A stretch of 64,000 nt of DNA from DAOUFU01 sp034429275 (GTDB lineage Bacteria; Chloroflexota; Anaerolineae; Aggregatilineales; Aggregatilineaceae): the NCBI GenBank assembly GCA_034429275.1, contig DAOUFU010000151.1:1-64000 (forward strand), given 5' to 3'. Below the pieces are notes generated by a model that did not search any database, was not told the DNA's origin, and worked only from the letters and a program-made list of their open reading frames with translations. Shown here piece by piece: positions 41,239 through 50,866 of this stretch. The stretch's first letter is position 1, and each line of letters begins with the position of its first letter. Made by a program: the position numbers and the translations under genes.

Positions 41239-44200
41239 TCACGAACTGCTCTGCTGCATCCGGTGATGGGCCTGCAAGCTGCGTACCCGTAGATCGCGGG
41301 TGCGCAGCGCCTCAATCCCCATGATGGCCGCCTGGGCCGCGCTCAAGGTGGTCAGCAGCGGAACCCCATAGCGCACAGCGGCAGTCCGAATTTCGACCCC
41401 GTCGCTGTGCGCGGTGGGACCCAGCGGGGTATTCAGGATCAGGTCGATCTGCCCGCTGCGGATCAAGTCCACAACGTGAGGGCTACCCTCGCTGACCTTG
41501 TTCACCGGTGTACAGGCGATACCCGCGCCGACGCAAAACGACGCCGTGCCGCGCGTCGCCATCAGCGAAAAGCCCATCCGCTTCAGGTCGCGCGCCAGTT
41601 TGAGCGCTGCACTTTTGTCATAGTCGTTGACGCTCAGAAACACCGTGCCCTCAAGCGGCAGGCGATCCCCAGCAGCCAGTTGTGCCTTGGCAAAGGCCTG
41701 CCCAAACCGGGCCGCGTGGCCCATCACCTCACCTGTGCTACGCATCTCCGGGCCGAGCAGGGCATCCACGCCCAGGAATTTTTTGAACGGTAGCACCGCT
41801 TCTTTGACAAAAAAGCCATCGACTCGCGGCTCTTCGATCAGGCCGAGCGATTCCAACGATTCGCCGAGCATCACGCGCGCCGCCAGTCGCGCGAACGGCA
41901 CACCGGTCGCCTTGCTGACATACGGCACCGTGCGGCTGGCGCGGGGATTCACCTCCAGCACGTAGGCGATATCATCCTTGATGGCATACTGCACATTCAT
42001 CAGTCCGCGCACGCCCAGGGCCAGGCCCAACTGCTCGGTATATTCCCGGATGTGCGAGAGGTGATAGTATGAAATCTTGTATGGGGGAATGACACAGGCC
42101 GAATCGCCGCTGTGGATGCCTGCCTCTTCGATGTGCTGCATGATGGCACCGATCACCACTCGCTCGCCGTCGCAGATCGCGTCCACATCGACTTCATACG
42201 CATCCTCCAGGTAATGGTCGATCAGGATCGCCTGCCCTGGCGCGGCAGCCAGAGCCATCAAGACATACTGCTCCAGCGCGGATTCGGTATACACGATCGC
42301 CATGGCCCGCCCGCCCAGCACATACGACGGGCGCACCACCACCGGGTAGCCGACCTGGTTCGCCACACGGCGCGCTTCGGAAACTGTACGCGCCATGCCG
42401 TGTGCCGGGCTGGGAATATCCAGCTCGGTCAACAAACCTTCAAACCGCCCCCGATCCTCGGCCACTGCGATCGCATCAGGGGATGTGCCCAGGATCGGCA
42501 CGCCGTGCGCCGCCAATGCGTCGGTCAGGTTGAGCGGGGTCTGTCCACCAAACTGCACGATCACACCTTTGAGCGGCTGCTCCCGCGCGACAATGTTCAG
42601 CACATGCTCCAGGGTCAGCGGCTCAAAATACAGCCTGTCCGAAGTGTCATAGTCGGTGCTGACTGTCTCCGGGTTGCAGTTGACCATGATCGCTTCATAT
42701 CCCGCATCGCGCACCGCGCCCGCCGCGTGCACACAGCAGTAATCGAACTCGATTCCCTGTCCAATGCGGTTAGGCCCACTGCCGAGGATAATCACCTTTT
42801 CGCGCGGTGAGGCTGGAAGCTCGTCTTCAGATTCGTACCCGCTGTACAGGTAGGGCGTATACGATTCAAATTCCGCCGCGCAGGTATCCACCACGTGAAA
42901 AGTAGGCGCGATGCCCAGTGCCGCCGCGCGCTGGCGTACCAATTCGGCATCCGGCGCACCCAACAGCCAGGCGATATGCGCGTCGGACAGCCCCATGCGT
43001 TTGGCAGCGCGCAGCGTTTCGACGGGTAGAGCTTCCACCGATCCAGCCGCGCGGATGGTGTTTTCCATCACCACGATCTCCGCCATCTGCGCGATAAACC
43101 ACACGTCGATCTTGCTGATGCGCGCGATCTCTTCCGGCGAATGACCGGCGCGCAGCGCCTCCCAAACCTTCCATATCCGCTCGGCGCGAGGCGCAGCCAG
43201 GCTGGCCAGATTCCCGTCCCAGGTCGCATATTCCGCCGTTGGATAGTGAGGGCGCGCCAGTTCGAGCGAGCGCAGCCCCTTGAGCAAAGACTCTTTGAAT
43301 GTGCGCCCAATCGCCATCGCCTCACCCACCGACTTCATCTGGGGGCCAAGCTCTGGATCAACGCCGGGGAATTTTTCGAACACCCAGCGCGGCAGTTTGG
43401 TCACCACATAATCGATGCTTGGCTCGAAGGCGGCAACGGTCGTCCGGGTGATATCGTTGCGCAGTTCGTCCAGCGTATATCCAACCGCCAGCAGTGCCGC
43501 CAGCTTGGCGATAGGAAAGCCGGTCGCTTTGCTCGCCAGCGCCGATGACCGGCTGACGCGCGGGTTCATCTCGATGACCAGCACCTGCCCATCGGCTGGG
43601 TTAACGGCAAACTGCACGTTCGAGCCGCCTGTTTCCACTCCCACCGCGCGCATCACAACGCGCGCCATATCGCGCAGCCGCTGATATTCGCGGTCGGTCA
43701 GGGTCATGGCCGGGGCCACCGTGATCGAGTCCCCGGTGTGCACTCCCATCGGGTCAATGTTTTCAATGGAGCATACCACCACGAAGTTATCGGCCCGGTC
43801 GCGCATAACCTCAAGCTCATATTCCTTCCAGCCGAGCACGCTTTCTTCGATCAACACCGTCCCGACCGGGCTTTCGGCCAACCCAAAAGTGACCTTTTCT
43901 GTCAGCTCGTCAGCATTGTAAGCGATGCCGCCGCCGCTCCCGCCCAGCGTGAACGAGGGGCGGATCAGGATCGGGTAACTGCCGATCTCTGCGGCGATGG
44001 CGCGTGCCTCATCTAGCGAGGACGCCAATCCCCCGCGCGGGCAGGCAAGCCCGGCCTCGGTCATCGCTCGCTGAAACAGCAGACGATCCTCGGCCAGTTT
44101 CACCGCGTTCAAGCTCGCACCGATCAATTCGACCCCATAGCGTTCCAGGATTCCGCTCTCAGCCAGTTTGACCGCAGCGTTCAACCCGGTCTGGCCACCC

Positions 44201-44469
44201 ACCGTAGGAAGCAGCGCATCCGGGCGTTCCTGAGCGATGATCAGTTCCAGCACGTCTGGGGTAATCGGCTCGATGTAGGTTGCGTCGGCCAGTTCAGGGT
44301 CGGTCATGATAGTCGCCGGATTGCTGTTGACCAGGACCACCCGGTATCCCTCACGCTTGAGGGCTTTAACCGCTTGCGTACCACTGTAATCAAACTCGGC
44401 AGCCTGGCCGATGACAATCGGCCCCGCCCCGATGATCATGATCGTCTCAAGATCGTTACGCTTGGGCAC
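41239..44469 (-). CDS. carB: carbamoyl-phosphate synthase large subunit
   Basis: CarB makes carbamoyl phosphate for arginine and pyrimidine synthesis using ammonia channelled from CarA. The 1,076-residue protein contains both ATP-grasp halves (for example GQAAEFDYSGTQAVKAL and GPNRIGQGIEFDYCCVHAA, each with PTVGGQTGLN- or QFGGQTPLNL-type motifs), an oligomerisation domain, and a C-terminal allosteric MGS-like domain (FLSVNDYDKSAALKLARDL). It starts at GTG 44467-44469 behind GAGGAG, three bases after the carA stop. Confidence 0.97.
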   Translation of the reverse strand: MPKRNDLETIMIIGAGPIVIGQAAEFDYSGTQAVKALKREGYRVVLVNSNPATIMTDPELADATYIEPITPDVLELIIAQERPDALLPTVGGQTGLNAAVKLAESGILERYGVELIGASLNAVKLAEDRLLFQRAMTEAGLACPRGGLASSLDEARAIAAEIGSYPILIRPSFTLGGSGGGIAYNADELTEKVTFGLAESPVGTVLIEESVLGWKEYELEVMRDRADNFVVVCSIENIDPMGVHTGDSITVAPAMTLTDREYQRLRDMARVVMRAVGVETGGSNVQFAVNPADGQVLVIEMNPRVSRSSALASKATGFPIAKLAALLAVGYTLDELRNDITRTTVAAFEPSIDYVVTKLPRWVFEKFPGVDPELGPQMKSVGEAMAIGRTFKESLLKGLRSLELARPHYPTAEYATWDGNLASLAAPRAERIWKVWEALRAGHSPEEIARISKIDVWFIAQMAEIVVMENTIRAAGSVEALPVETLRAAKRMGLSDAHIAWLLGAPDAELVRQRAAALGIAPTFHVVDTCAAEFESYTPYLYSGYESEDELPASPREKVIILGSGPNRIGQGIEFDYCCVHAAGAVRDAGYEAIMVNCNPETVSTDYDTSDRLYFEPLTLEHVLNIVAREQPLKGVIVQFGGQTPLNLTDALAAHGVPILGTSPDAIAVAEDRGRFEGLLTELDIPSPAHGMARTVSEARRVANQVGYPVVVRPSYVLGGRAMAIVYTESALEQYVLMALAAAPGQAILIDHYLEDAYEVDVDAICDGERVVIGAIMQHIEEAGIHSGDSACVIPPYKISYYHLSHIREYTEQLGLALGVRGLMNVQYAIKDDIAYVLEVNPRASRTVPYVSKATGVPFARLAARVMLGESLESLGLIEEPRVDGFFVKEAVLPFKKFLGVDALLGPEMRSTGEVMGHAARFGQAFAKAQLAAGDRLPLEGTVFLSVNDYDKSAALKLARDLKRMGFSLMATRGTASFCVGAGIACTPVNKVSEGSPHVVDLIRSGQIDLILNTPLGPTAHSDGVEIRTAAVRYGVPLLTTLSAAQAAIMGIEALRTRDLRVRSLQAHHRMQQSSS

Positions 44470-44472
44470 CGC

Positions 44473-45648
44473 CTACGCTCCTCTTGCCATCTGCGCCGCA
44501 TGGACGGCCATCATCTGCACAAAGTCGGCGAACGCCGGGTCCGCATCATGCGGGCCAGGACCGGCTTCCGGGTGATATTGAATGCTGAACGCAGGCAGCA
44601 CGCGGTGACGCATCCCCTCACAGCAGCCGTCGTTCAGGTTCACATGGGTGACCTCAACCTCGGCTGGCAGTGTCGCCGGGTCCACTGCGAAATTGTGATT
44701 GTGTGCACTGATTTCCACCCGCCCCGATGGGCTGACTTTCACCGGTTGGTTGCCGCCATGATGCCCAAACTTCAGGCGATACGTTCGCCCGCCAAACGCC
44801 TGGCCGAGGATCTGGTGTCCCAGGCAGATTCCAAACATGGGCACGCGCCCCAGCAGCGCCCGTGCCGCTTCAACGGTATAGGGAAGCGCTGCCGGGTCCC
44901 CAGGGCCATTGCTCAAAAACACCCCATCAGGATTGAGCGCCAGCACCTCCACCACCGGAGTCGTCGCCGGGACAACGGTCACACGGCAGCCCCAGGCAGC
45001 CAGCCGCCGTAAAATGTTGCGCTTGATGCCATAATCGTAGGCCACCACATGGAACCCACCCTCCGGCACCTTGATGTCATGGTGATCCAGCCACTGCCGG
45101 AACTCCCATGCCAGATCGGTGGCTGCGTCCCAGGTATACGGGGCCGGGCAGGTGACCTCGCGCACCATGTCCACACCATCCAGGCCGGGCCATTCGCGCG
45201 CCTGGGCGATCAGGTCGGCATCACTTGGGCCGGCATCGGTAGTCAGCACTCCCTTCAGCGTTCCACCAGACCTCAGTCGGCGCGCGCGCGCGCGTGTATC
45301 AATGCCGGTGAATCCGGGCCGCTGGCGCTCTGCCAGCCATTGATCCAGCGAAGTCGATGCGCGCCAGTTGGAGACACAGGGGCTGAGTTCGCGCACAATA
45401 AACCCGCTCAGAAAAACCTGGCGGGCTTCGTCATCTTCTGGGTTCATGCCGGTATTGCCGATCTGTGGGGCCGTCATTACGACGATTTGCCCCGCATAGC
45501 TGGGATCGGTCAATATTTCCTGGTAGCCGGTGAGGCTGGTATTAAAAACCACCTCGCCCAGCCATGTTCCCGGCGCACCCAACGCAGTTCCACGCCACAC
45601 ACTTCCATCTTCCAGAACCAACCGAGCCTGCCCGTGTGGATTCGTCAT
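44473..45648 (-). CDS. carA: carbamoyl-phosphate synthase small subunit
   Basis: CarA hydrolyses glutamine and passes ammonia to CarB. The 391 residues have the N-terminal domain (VVFNTSLTGYQEILTDPSYAG) and the class I glutamine amidotransferase domain with the nucleophile in MFGICLGHQILGQAFGG and the FSIQYHPEAGPGP motif. The frame opens with a GTG at 45654, but an ATG at 45646-45648 has GGGAG at a better distance and is preferred. CarA is divergent from aspS. Confidence 0.96.
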   Translation of the reverse strand: MTNPHGQARLVLEDGSVWRGTALGAPGTWLGEVVFNTSLTGYQEILTDPSYAGQIVVMTAPQIGNTGMNPEDDEARQVFLSGFIVRELSPCVSNWRASTSLDQWLAERQRPGFTGIDTRARARRLRSGGTLKGVLTTDAGPSDADLIAQAREWPGLDGVDMVREVTCPAPYTWDAATDLAWEFRQWLDHHDIKVPEGGFHVVAYDYGIKRNILRRLAAWGCRVTVVPATTPVVEVLALNPDGVFLSNGPGDPAALPYTVEAARALLGRVPMFGICLGHQILGQAFGGRTYRLKFGHHGGNQPVKVSPSGRVEISAHNHNFAVDPATLPAEVEVTHVNLNDGCCEGMRHRVLPAFSIQYHPEAGPGPHDADPAFADFVQMMAVHAAQMARGA

Positions 45649-45995
45649 CGCCACGCTCCCAATGCCTTGACTGACCTAGCCTGATACTGCCGCGTGATGC
45701 CGCACAGTCAACGAGGTCATAATTAACATAGAGCGCGCAGACCGACAACAGCGATTTTGACCAAAGACCGCACTGCCTCGCACACCGCCATTGGACACTC
45801 TGCACAACCAGTGATAAGCAGCAGCGCCCTTTAGTCATTCTGCACTTGACGCTTGACCGTCCGGCATAGTATTGTAACTCCACTCTGTGGCGCATCTGGG
45901 CGTGAGAGCAGGATGGGCCATCCCCAATACGCCGCGCCTTTGATCGGTTTTTGGTACGAGCAGTCTGCCGTTTTTCGCACTGCTGGAGGAAATCC
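45649..45995. promoter_or_regulatory. divergent promoter region between carA and aspS
   Basis: No gene is visible in these 347 bases. For aspS a plausible promoter is TTGACG (45846-45851) with TATTGT (45870-45875) at an 18-base spacing. For carA, TTGTCG and TAATTA with 17-base spacing can be read on the minus strand (45724-45752), but this is weak. I looked for a T-box or PyrR-type structure and saw none. Confidence 0.35.
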
Positions 45996-47750
45996 ATGTT
46001 GCGAACGCATAAATGCGGAGAGTTACGAAGCAGCCATGTGGGCCAACAGGTAACATTGGCCGGTTGGGTGGGGCGCATCCGGCAGCATGGCGTATTGAAT
46101 TTTATCGACCTGCGCGATCGCTACGGCATCGTGCAAGTCGTGGCTGAGGATGCGGCGCGCGATCTGAAACTGGAATACGTGATTCAGGTCAAAGGCACTG
46201 TCGTCGCACGGCCGGAAGGCATGGATAACCCCAACCTGGCAACTGGAGCAGTCGAAGTCCACGCCGAGTCGATTAAACTTCTCAATCCGGCGCGCACGAC
46301 TCCCTTTGCCATCGATGGAGCCACAGACATCGATCCCACGGTGCGCATGAAATACCGTTATCTCGATCTGCGCCGCCCGCGCGTCCAGCGCAACCTGATC
46401 TTGCGCCACCAGATCGTCAAAATGATGCGCGACTATCTGGCCGATCAAGACTTCGTTGAGATCGAAACCCCTATCCTGTTCAAAACGACGCCCGAAGGCG
46501 CGCGCGATTATCTCGTTCCCAGCCGTGTACACCCTGGCCATTTTTATGCCCTACCCCAATCGCCCCAGCAGCTCAAACAGCTTCTGATGGTGGCCGGATT
46601 CGACCGCTACTTCCAGATCGCACGCTGCTTCCGCGATGAAGACCTGCGTGCCGACCGCCAGCCCGAATTCACTCAGCTCGACATTGAAATGAGCTTCATC
46701 GAGCAAGCCGACATCATGGATCTGATCGAAAAGCTCTACACCATGATCACCCAAAAACTGAGCGATCGACAGATCATGTTCACGCCCTTTCCACGTCTTT
46801 CAAAACCGGAGGCGCTGGCACGCTTCGGCACTGATCGGCCCGATCTACGCTTCGGCATGGAGCTAACTGATCTTTCCGACCTGGTAGCTGGCAGCGAATT
46901 CGGGGTCTTCAAGAGCGCGCTGGAAGCCGGTGGCCAGGTGAAGGGTATCAACGCGACAGGCTGTGGAGACTACACTCGTAAGCAGCAGGATGAGCTGGAA
47001 GAATTCGTCAAGCAGTATGGCGCGAAGGGCCTGCTTCGAATGCAGATTCAGCCCGATGGCACGGTGCGCTCTCCAGTCGGCAAATACCTCTCGGAGGAAG
47101 CGCAGGCGGCCATTGTTGCGCGCATGGGCGCTCAGCCCGGTGACCTGGTCTTGATCGTGGCTGACCAGCCCGCCGTTGTCGCCGAAGCCCTCGGCGAGCT
47201 TCGCCTGGAACTCGGCAGCCGCCTGGGGCTGCGCGATGACAACGTGCTGGCGTTTACCTGGATCACAGGATTCCCGCTGTTTGACTGGAACGAGAAAGAA
47301 AACCGCTGGGATCCATCTCATCATCTGTTCACCGCGCCGGTCGAGGAAGACATCCCTCTGCTGGATACCGATCCCGGCAGGGTACGCGGGCAGCAGCACG
47401 ACCTGGTGTGCAATGGGTATGAGATCGGCGGCGGCAGCATCCGAATCCATGACCGCACGCTGCAGGAGAAAATTTTCGAGCTGATCGGGCTGGACCTTCC
47501 GACTGCTCGCGAACGATTTGGGCATATGATCGAGGCATTTGAATACGGCGCGCCGCCGCATGGCGGTATCGCGATGGGCATCGACCGCATCACCATGCTG
47601 CTGGCCGGGGCCAAAGCAATCCGCGACGTGATCGCTTTCCCCAAGACCCAACAGGCGACCGATCTCATGGCCGATACGCCCAGCATCGTTGACGAATCCC
47701 AACTCGCAGAGCTGCACATCCGCGTTGTCACCGACAACGCCAAAAAATAA
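45996..47750 (+). CDS. aspS: aspartyl-tRNA synthetase
   Basis: AspS charges tRNA-Asp (or tRNA-Asp and tRNA-Asn in non-discriminating forms). The 584-residue class II enzyme has an N-terminal OB fold (VTLAGWVGRIRQHG, FIDLRDRYGIVQVV), motif 2 (FQIARCFRDEDLRADRQPEFTQLDIEMSF region), the bacterial GAD insertion (about 290-420), and motif 3 GIAMGIDRITMLLAG. The ATG at 45996 follows GGAGG closely; the open frame upstream lacks family similarity. A terminator follows at 47800-47833. Confidence 0.97.
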   Translation: MLRTHKCGELRSSHVGQQVTLAGWVGRIRQHGVLNFIDLRDRYGIVQVVAEDAARDLKLEYVIQVKGTVVARPEGMDNPNLATGAVEVHAESIKLLNPARTTPFAIDGATDIDPTVRMKYRYLDLRRPRVQRNLILRHQIVKMMRDYLADQDFVEIETPILFKTTPEGARDYLVPSRVHPGHFYALPQSPQQLKQLLMVAGFDRYFQIARCFRDEDLRADRQPEFTQLDIEMSFIEQADIMDLIEKLYTMITQKLSDRQIMFTPFPRLSKPEALARFGTDRPDLRFGMELTDLSDLVAGSEFGVFKSALEAGGQVKGINATGCGDYTRKQQDELEEFVKQYGAKGLLRMQIQPDGTVRSPVGKYLSEEAQAAIVARMGAQPGDLVLIVADQPAVVAEALGELRLELGSRLGLRDDNVLAFTWITGFPLFDWNEKENRWDPSHHLFTAPVEEDIPLLDTDPGRVRGQQHDLVCNGYEIGGGSIRIHDRTLQEKIFELIGLDLPTARERFGHMIEAFEYGAPPHGGIAMGIDRITMLLAGAKAIRDVIAFPKTQQATDLMADTPSIVDESQLAELHIRVVTDNAKK

Positions 47751-47799
47751 GCGTCCGCCCGGCAATTGCTGCGCAGTGCCCAATGACATATACTTCTAG

Positions 47800-47833
47800 C
47801 GCCCCAGCGATCCTGTTTGCCTGGGGCGTTTTT
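47800..47833 (+). terminator. Rho-independent terminator of aspS
   Basis: CGCCCCAG (47800-47807) and CTGGGGCG (47821-47828) form an eight-base stem with a 13-base loop, followed by TTTTT, 50 bases beyond the aspS stop codon. Confidence 0.88.
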
Positions 47834-47938
47834 CCAGGACTCATTGTCAGGCCGGGCAGGTCCTTTGAAAACTTGCCAGATAGTGGTCGTTGGCTTTATT
47901 GTCTTCGTTAGGTTGGCCATACTGCAAAGGGGATTCAC

Positions 47939-48910
47939 ATGACTCATGCGCTCATTACCGGCGGAGCCGGGTTCATTGGCAGCCACCTGGCCGAAAAACT
48001 GCTGGCGGACGGCTACCGCGTAACCATCATCGACAACCTGTCAACCGGGCGGTTCGAAAATATCGCCCATCTTGCCGATGTCGTGCCCGAATTCCGCTAT
48101 GCCATCGAAGACATCCGCAACGCGCCGGTGATGGACCGCCTGGTCAGTGAATGCGACATCATCTATCACTTGGCAGCAGCGGTCGGTGTGTTTTCTATCG
48201 TGCACAGCCCGATCGATACTCTCGAAGTGAACGTCGGAGGCACGGAGATCGTGCTGCAAACCGCGCGGCGTTATCGCAAACGGGTATTGATCGCTTCGAC
48301 CTCCGAAGTATACGGAAAAGGGGTCAAGATTCCGTTTAGTGAAGATGATGATCGAATCCTGGGCGCAACGACCAAGAGCCGGTGGAGCTATGCGGCATCA
48401 AAAGAGCTGGATGAATTCCTGGGCCTGGCCTATCACCAGGCCGTGGGCCTGTCGGTGACCATCTTCCGCCTGTTCAACACAGTGGGGCCGCGCCAGGTGG
48501 GGCATTACGGTATGGTGGTGCCGCGCTTTGTGCAGTGGGCGCTCGCTAATGAGCCGATCCAGATTTATGGCGACGGTCAGCAAAGCCGATGCTTCGGCAA
48601 TGTGTACGATGTGGTGAATGCCATCAAAGGCCTGGGAGAGAGTAAAGACGTTGCGGGCGAAGTCTTCAACATCGGCTCGCACGAAGAAGTGACGATCCAG
48701 GAACTGGCCGAGCGCGTTATCGCCCGCACTGACAGCAAGTCGGAAATCGTCTATGTGCCCTACGAGAAAGCCTATGCTGCCGGGTTCGAGGACATGCGCC
48801 GCCGCGTTCCCGACATCAGCAAGATCAAAAAAGCCATCGGGTGGGAGCCAACAACCCCGCTCGATGTCACTATCGATCAGATCGTGGACTTTTTCAAAAA
48901 ACGCGCCTAG
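47939..48910 (+). CDS. NAD-dependent sugar-nucleotide epimerase/dehydratase
   Basis: This is a short-chain dehydrogenase-type sugar-nucleotide enzyme of 323 residues. It has the NAD-binding loop ALITGGAGFIGSHLAEKL, the DNLSTGR motif, the catalytic pair in SYAASK (Tyr-x3-Lys) with the upstream ASTSEVYG serine/threonine, and GPRQVGHYGMVVPRFV, which is typical of UDP-glucose epimerase and UDP-glucuronate decarboxylase relatives. The exact reaction is not decided. It stands alone after the aspS terminator and is convergent with the SLC13-type transporter, nine bases apart. Confidence 0.88.
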   Translation: MTHALITGGAGFIGSHLAEKLLADGYRVTIIDNLSTGRFENIAHLADVVPEFRYAIEDIRNAPVMDRLVSECDIIYHLAAAVGVFSIVHSPIDTLEVNVGGTEIVLQTARRYRKRVLIASTSEVYGKGVKIPFSEDDDRILGATTKSRWSYAASKELDEFLGLAYHQAVGLSVTIFRLFNTVGPRQVGHYGMVVPRFVQWALANEPIQIYGDGQQSRCFGNVYDVVNAIKGLGESKDVAGEVFNIGSHEEVTIQELAERVIARTDSKSEIVYVPYEKAYAAGFEDMRRRVPDISKIKKAIGWEPTTPLDVTIDQIVDFFKKRA

Positions 48911-48918
48911 CACCCTGC

Positions 48919-50709
48919 TCAGCGAATATTCCAAAAGAGGATCAAGCCGAGCAGAAGTGCCAGCAGCGCGATAACCGTCATTAAAACGCCGATCTTCAGG
49001 AAATCACGAGGTTCATACCCACCCGGTCCCATGATCAGGATGTTGACCGGGTGGGCGATGGGTGTTATGAATGCCATCGAGCAGGCAATGGCGACGGCCA
49101 CACTCATTGCCTGAGGATTCACCCCCATTTGCAGTGCCGCATTAATCGCTACCGGTCCCACCAGCAGGGCGGCCACCTGGCCGCCAATTACCTGCGTAAT
49201 TAGCACGGTCAACACGGTCATCGCGCCGATCAGAGCCATCGGACTGTCCGCATGAGTGATCACCCAGCCTCCCAGGCGATCAGCCATCCCTGTATCAGCA
49301 ATCGCAATGCTCAAGGGCAACATCCCGGCCACCAAAAAGATTACGCGCCATTCAATCGCCTTGTAGAACTCTTCCATGGTCAGGCAACCGCTCAATACCA
49401 TCGCGGCAGCACCGGCAATCATCATCTGCGGCAGCGGCAGCAGGTCAAGGATTGCGACAGCCAGGACCACTGCCGTAATCCCAATGGCGTAGGGGGCTTT
49501 TTCCGGGCGAAGCGAAAACTCGGTGTAACTGAGCGTGGGTACGATGAAATCTCGCGTACTTGCCAGGGCCTGTACTTGTTCCGGCTTGCCCAGAACAAGC
49601 AAAGCGTCACCCACCTGCAATGGCATAGTCCCCACATCGGTGCGATAGCTGCGCCCCTCGCGCCATAGCGCGACCACCGTCAGCCCCGACTGGCTGCGGA
49701 ATCGCAGCTGCGTCAGGCTTTGACCCACTACATTCGAGCGTGGAGCGACCACAATCTCCACCGGTTCGACGTTCAACCGCCGGGAATGAGCCAGAACATC
49801 GGGATCGTCCAGCAAACGGGTTCCCCACTCAACCAATTTTTCGACCCGCTCTTTTCGTCCAACAATCAACAGAATATCCGATGCCCGGATTTTATGGTCG
49901 CACCCCGGCCCATAGGTCGTGTTGCGCCCATGCCGGATAGACAACACGGTGAGACCCAACTTCTCACCAATCCCGCTTTCGCCAATAGTTTTACCTGCAA
50001 CCCGCGACTCGGCCAGGACCTGGACCTGCCAGATACGCTCATCCAACTGGTACGTATGCCGCAGATTCGGCTGGGTGAGCGCCTGCGCAAACGACTCGCG
50101 AGAAGGCAGCATTCGCCTGCCAAAAGGGAGCATCGCGACCAGCCCGGCAAACACAATCAGCCCGCCGGTGGGTATGAAGTCCACCATTCCCAGGCCCTTC
50201 AGTCCACGCTCCTCCAGCAGCCCGCCCATCACAATGTTGGCAGTGGTGAGATAGGTCGCCATTCCGCCTACCAGCGTGCCAAAAGCCATGGGCATCAGCA
50301 GTTTTGAGGGCCGCACACCAGACACCCGGCCTACGCGCACAGCAGCAGGCAGCATGACTGCACCCGCCGCCACATTGTTCATCACCAGCGAGAGCGTCGC
50401 CCCAGCCAACATGAATAAAGAGACCAGTCGGACTTCCGATCCCTGGCCCAGGTTGTTTAGCGCTTCGGCGATCCAGTGTGCCACGCCTGTTTCCTCGAGC
50501 GCTTTGGTGATCACAAACAGGCCGATCAATGTGATCACCACGTTGCTGCTAAACCCAGAAAATGCCTGCTGCGTGCTCACCAGGCCGGTCAGACTTAGCG
50601 TTAGCATCATCAAGAGCGCGACCAGCTCGATCTTCAGCCGGGTCGCGAAGATCAATACAAACATGCCGATCACGACCACAATCAGCAGGATTTCATGATC
50701 CGTCAGCAT
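48919..50709 (-). CDS. SLC13-type anion transporter with two RCK_C domains
   Basis: The 596-residue membrane protein has two blocks of membrane segments (about 5-205 and 400-596) flanking a cytoplasmic pair of TrkA-C (RCK_C) domains. The RCK_C strands appear as VLAESRVAGKTIGESGI and IVVAPRSNVVGQSLTQL. This is the layout of SLC13/SAC1-like permeases for sulfate, dicarboxylates or similar anions. The motif FITPIAHPVNILIMGPGGY near the end is typical of the family. The substrate is unknown. It is monocistronic, divergent from the class V aminotransferase gene. Confidence 0.9.
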   Translation of the reverse strand: MLTDHEILLIVVVIGMFVLIFATRLKIELVALLMMLTLSLTGLVSTQQAFSGFSSNVVITLIGLFVITKALEETGVAHWIAEALNNLGQGSEVRLVSLFMLAGATLSLVMNNVAAGAVMLPAAVRVGRVSGVRPSKLLMPMAFGTLVGGMATYLTTANIVMGGLLEERGLKGLGMVDFIPTGGLIVFAGLVAMLPFGRRMLPSRESFAQALTQPNLRHTYQLDERIWQVQVLAESRVAGKTIGESGIGEKLGLTVLSIRHGRNTTYGPGCDHKIRASDILLIVGRKERVEKLVEWGTRLLDDPDVLAHSRRLNVEPVEIVVAPRSNVVGQSLTQLRFRSQSGLTVVALWREGRSYRTDVGTMPLQVGDALLVLGKPEQVQALASTRDFIVPTLSYTEFSLRPEKAPYAIGITAVVLAVAILDLLPLPQMMIAGAAAMVLSGCLTMEEFYKAIEWRVIFLVAGMLPLSIAIADTGMADRLGGWVITHADSPMALIGAMTVLTVLITQVIGGQVAALLVGPVAINAALQMGVNPQAMSVAVAIACSMAFITPIAHPVNILIMGPGGYEPRDFLKIGVLMTVIALLALLLGLILFWNIR

Positions 50710-50782
50710 CGACTTTTTCCCAAAAAACGCATGCCGTCACTCCCGACCCACACAGCACTACCCTTCAGGACACCTGCCCCGT

Positions 50783-50788
50783 TATAAT
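50783..50788 (+). promoter_or_regulatory. -10 box for the MOCOS-like gene
   Basis: A perfect TATAAT lies 79 bases upstream of the chosen ATG at 50867. No good -35 match is found 16-18 bases further upstream, so the promoter may need an activator. The remaining bases of 50710-50866 hold nothing else I can identify. Confidence 0.35.
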
Positions 50789-50866
50789 GGTGCCGCACAC
50801 TCATTTTTGCCACATTCCAAACCAACTGCCGGAACCGACCCCATGCCCGGCCTGCAAGGATTGTCT

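Noticed and set aside
45649..45995. T-box leader before aspS
   Set aside because: No T-box sequence or specifier-loop structure followed by a terminator is visible.
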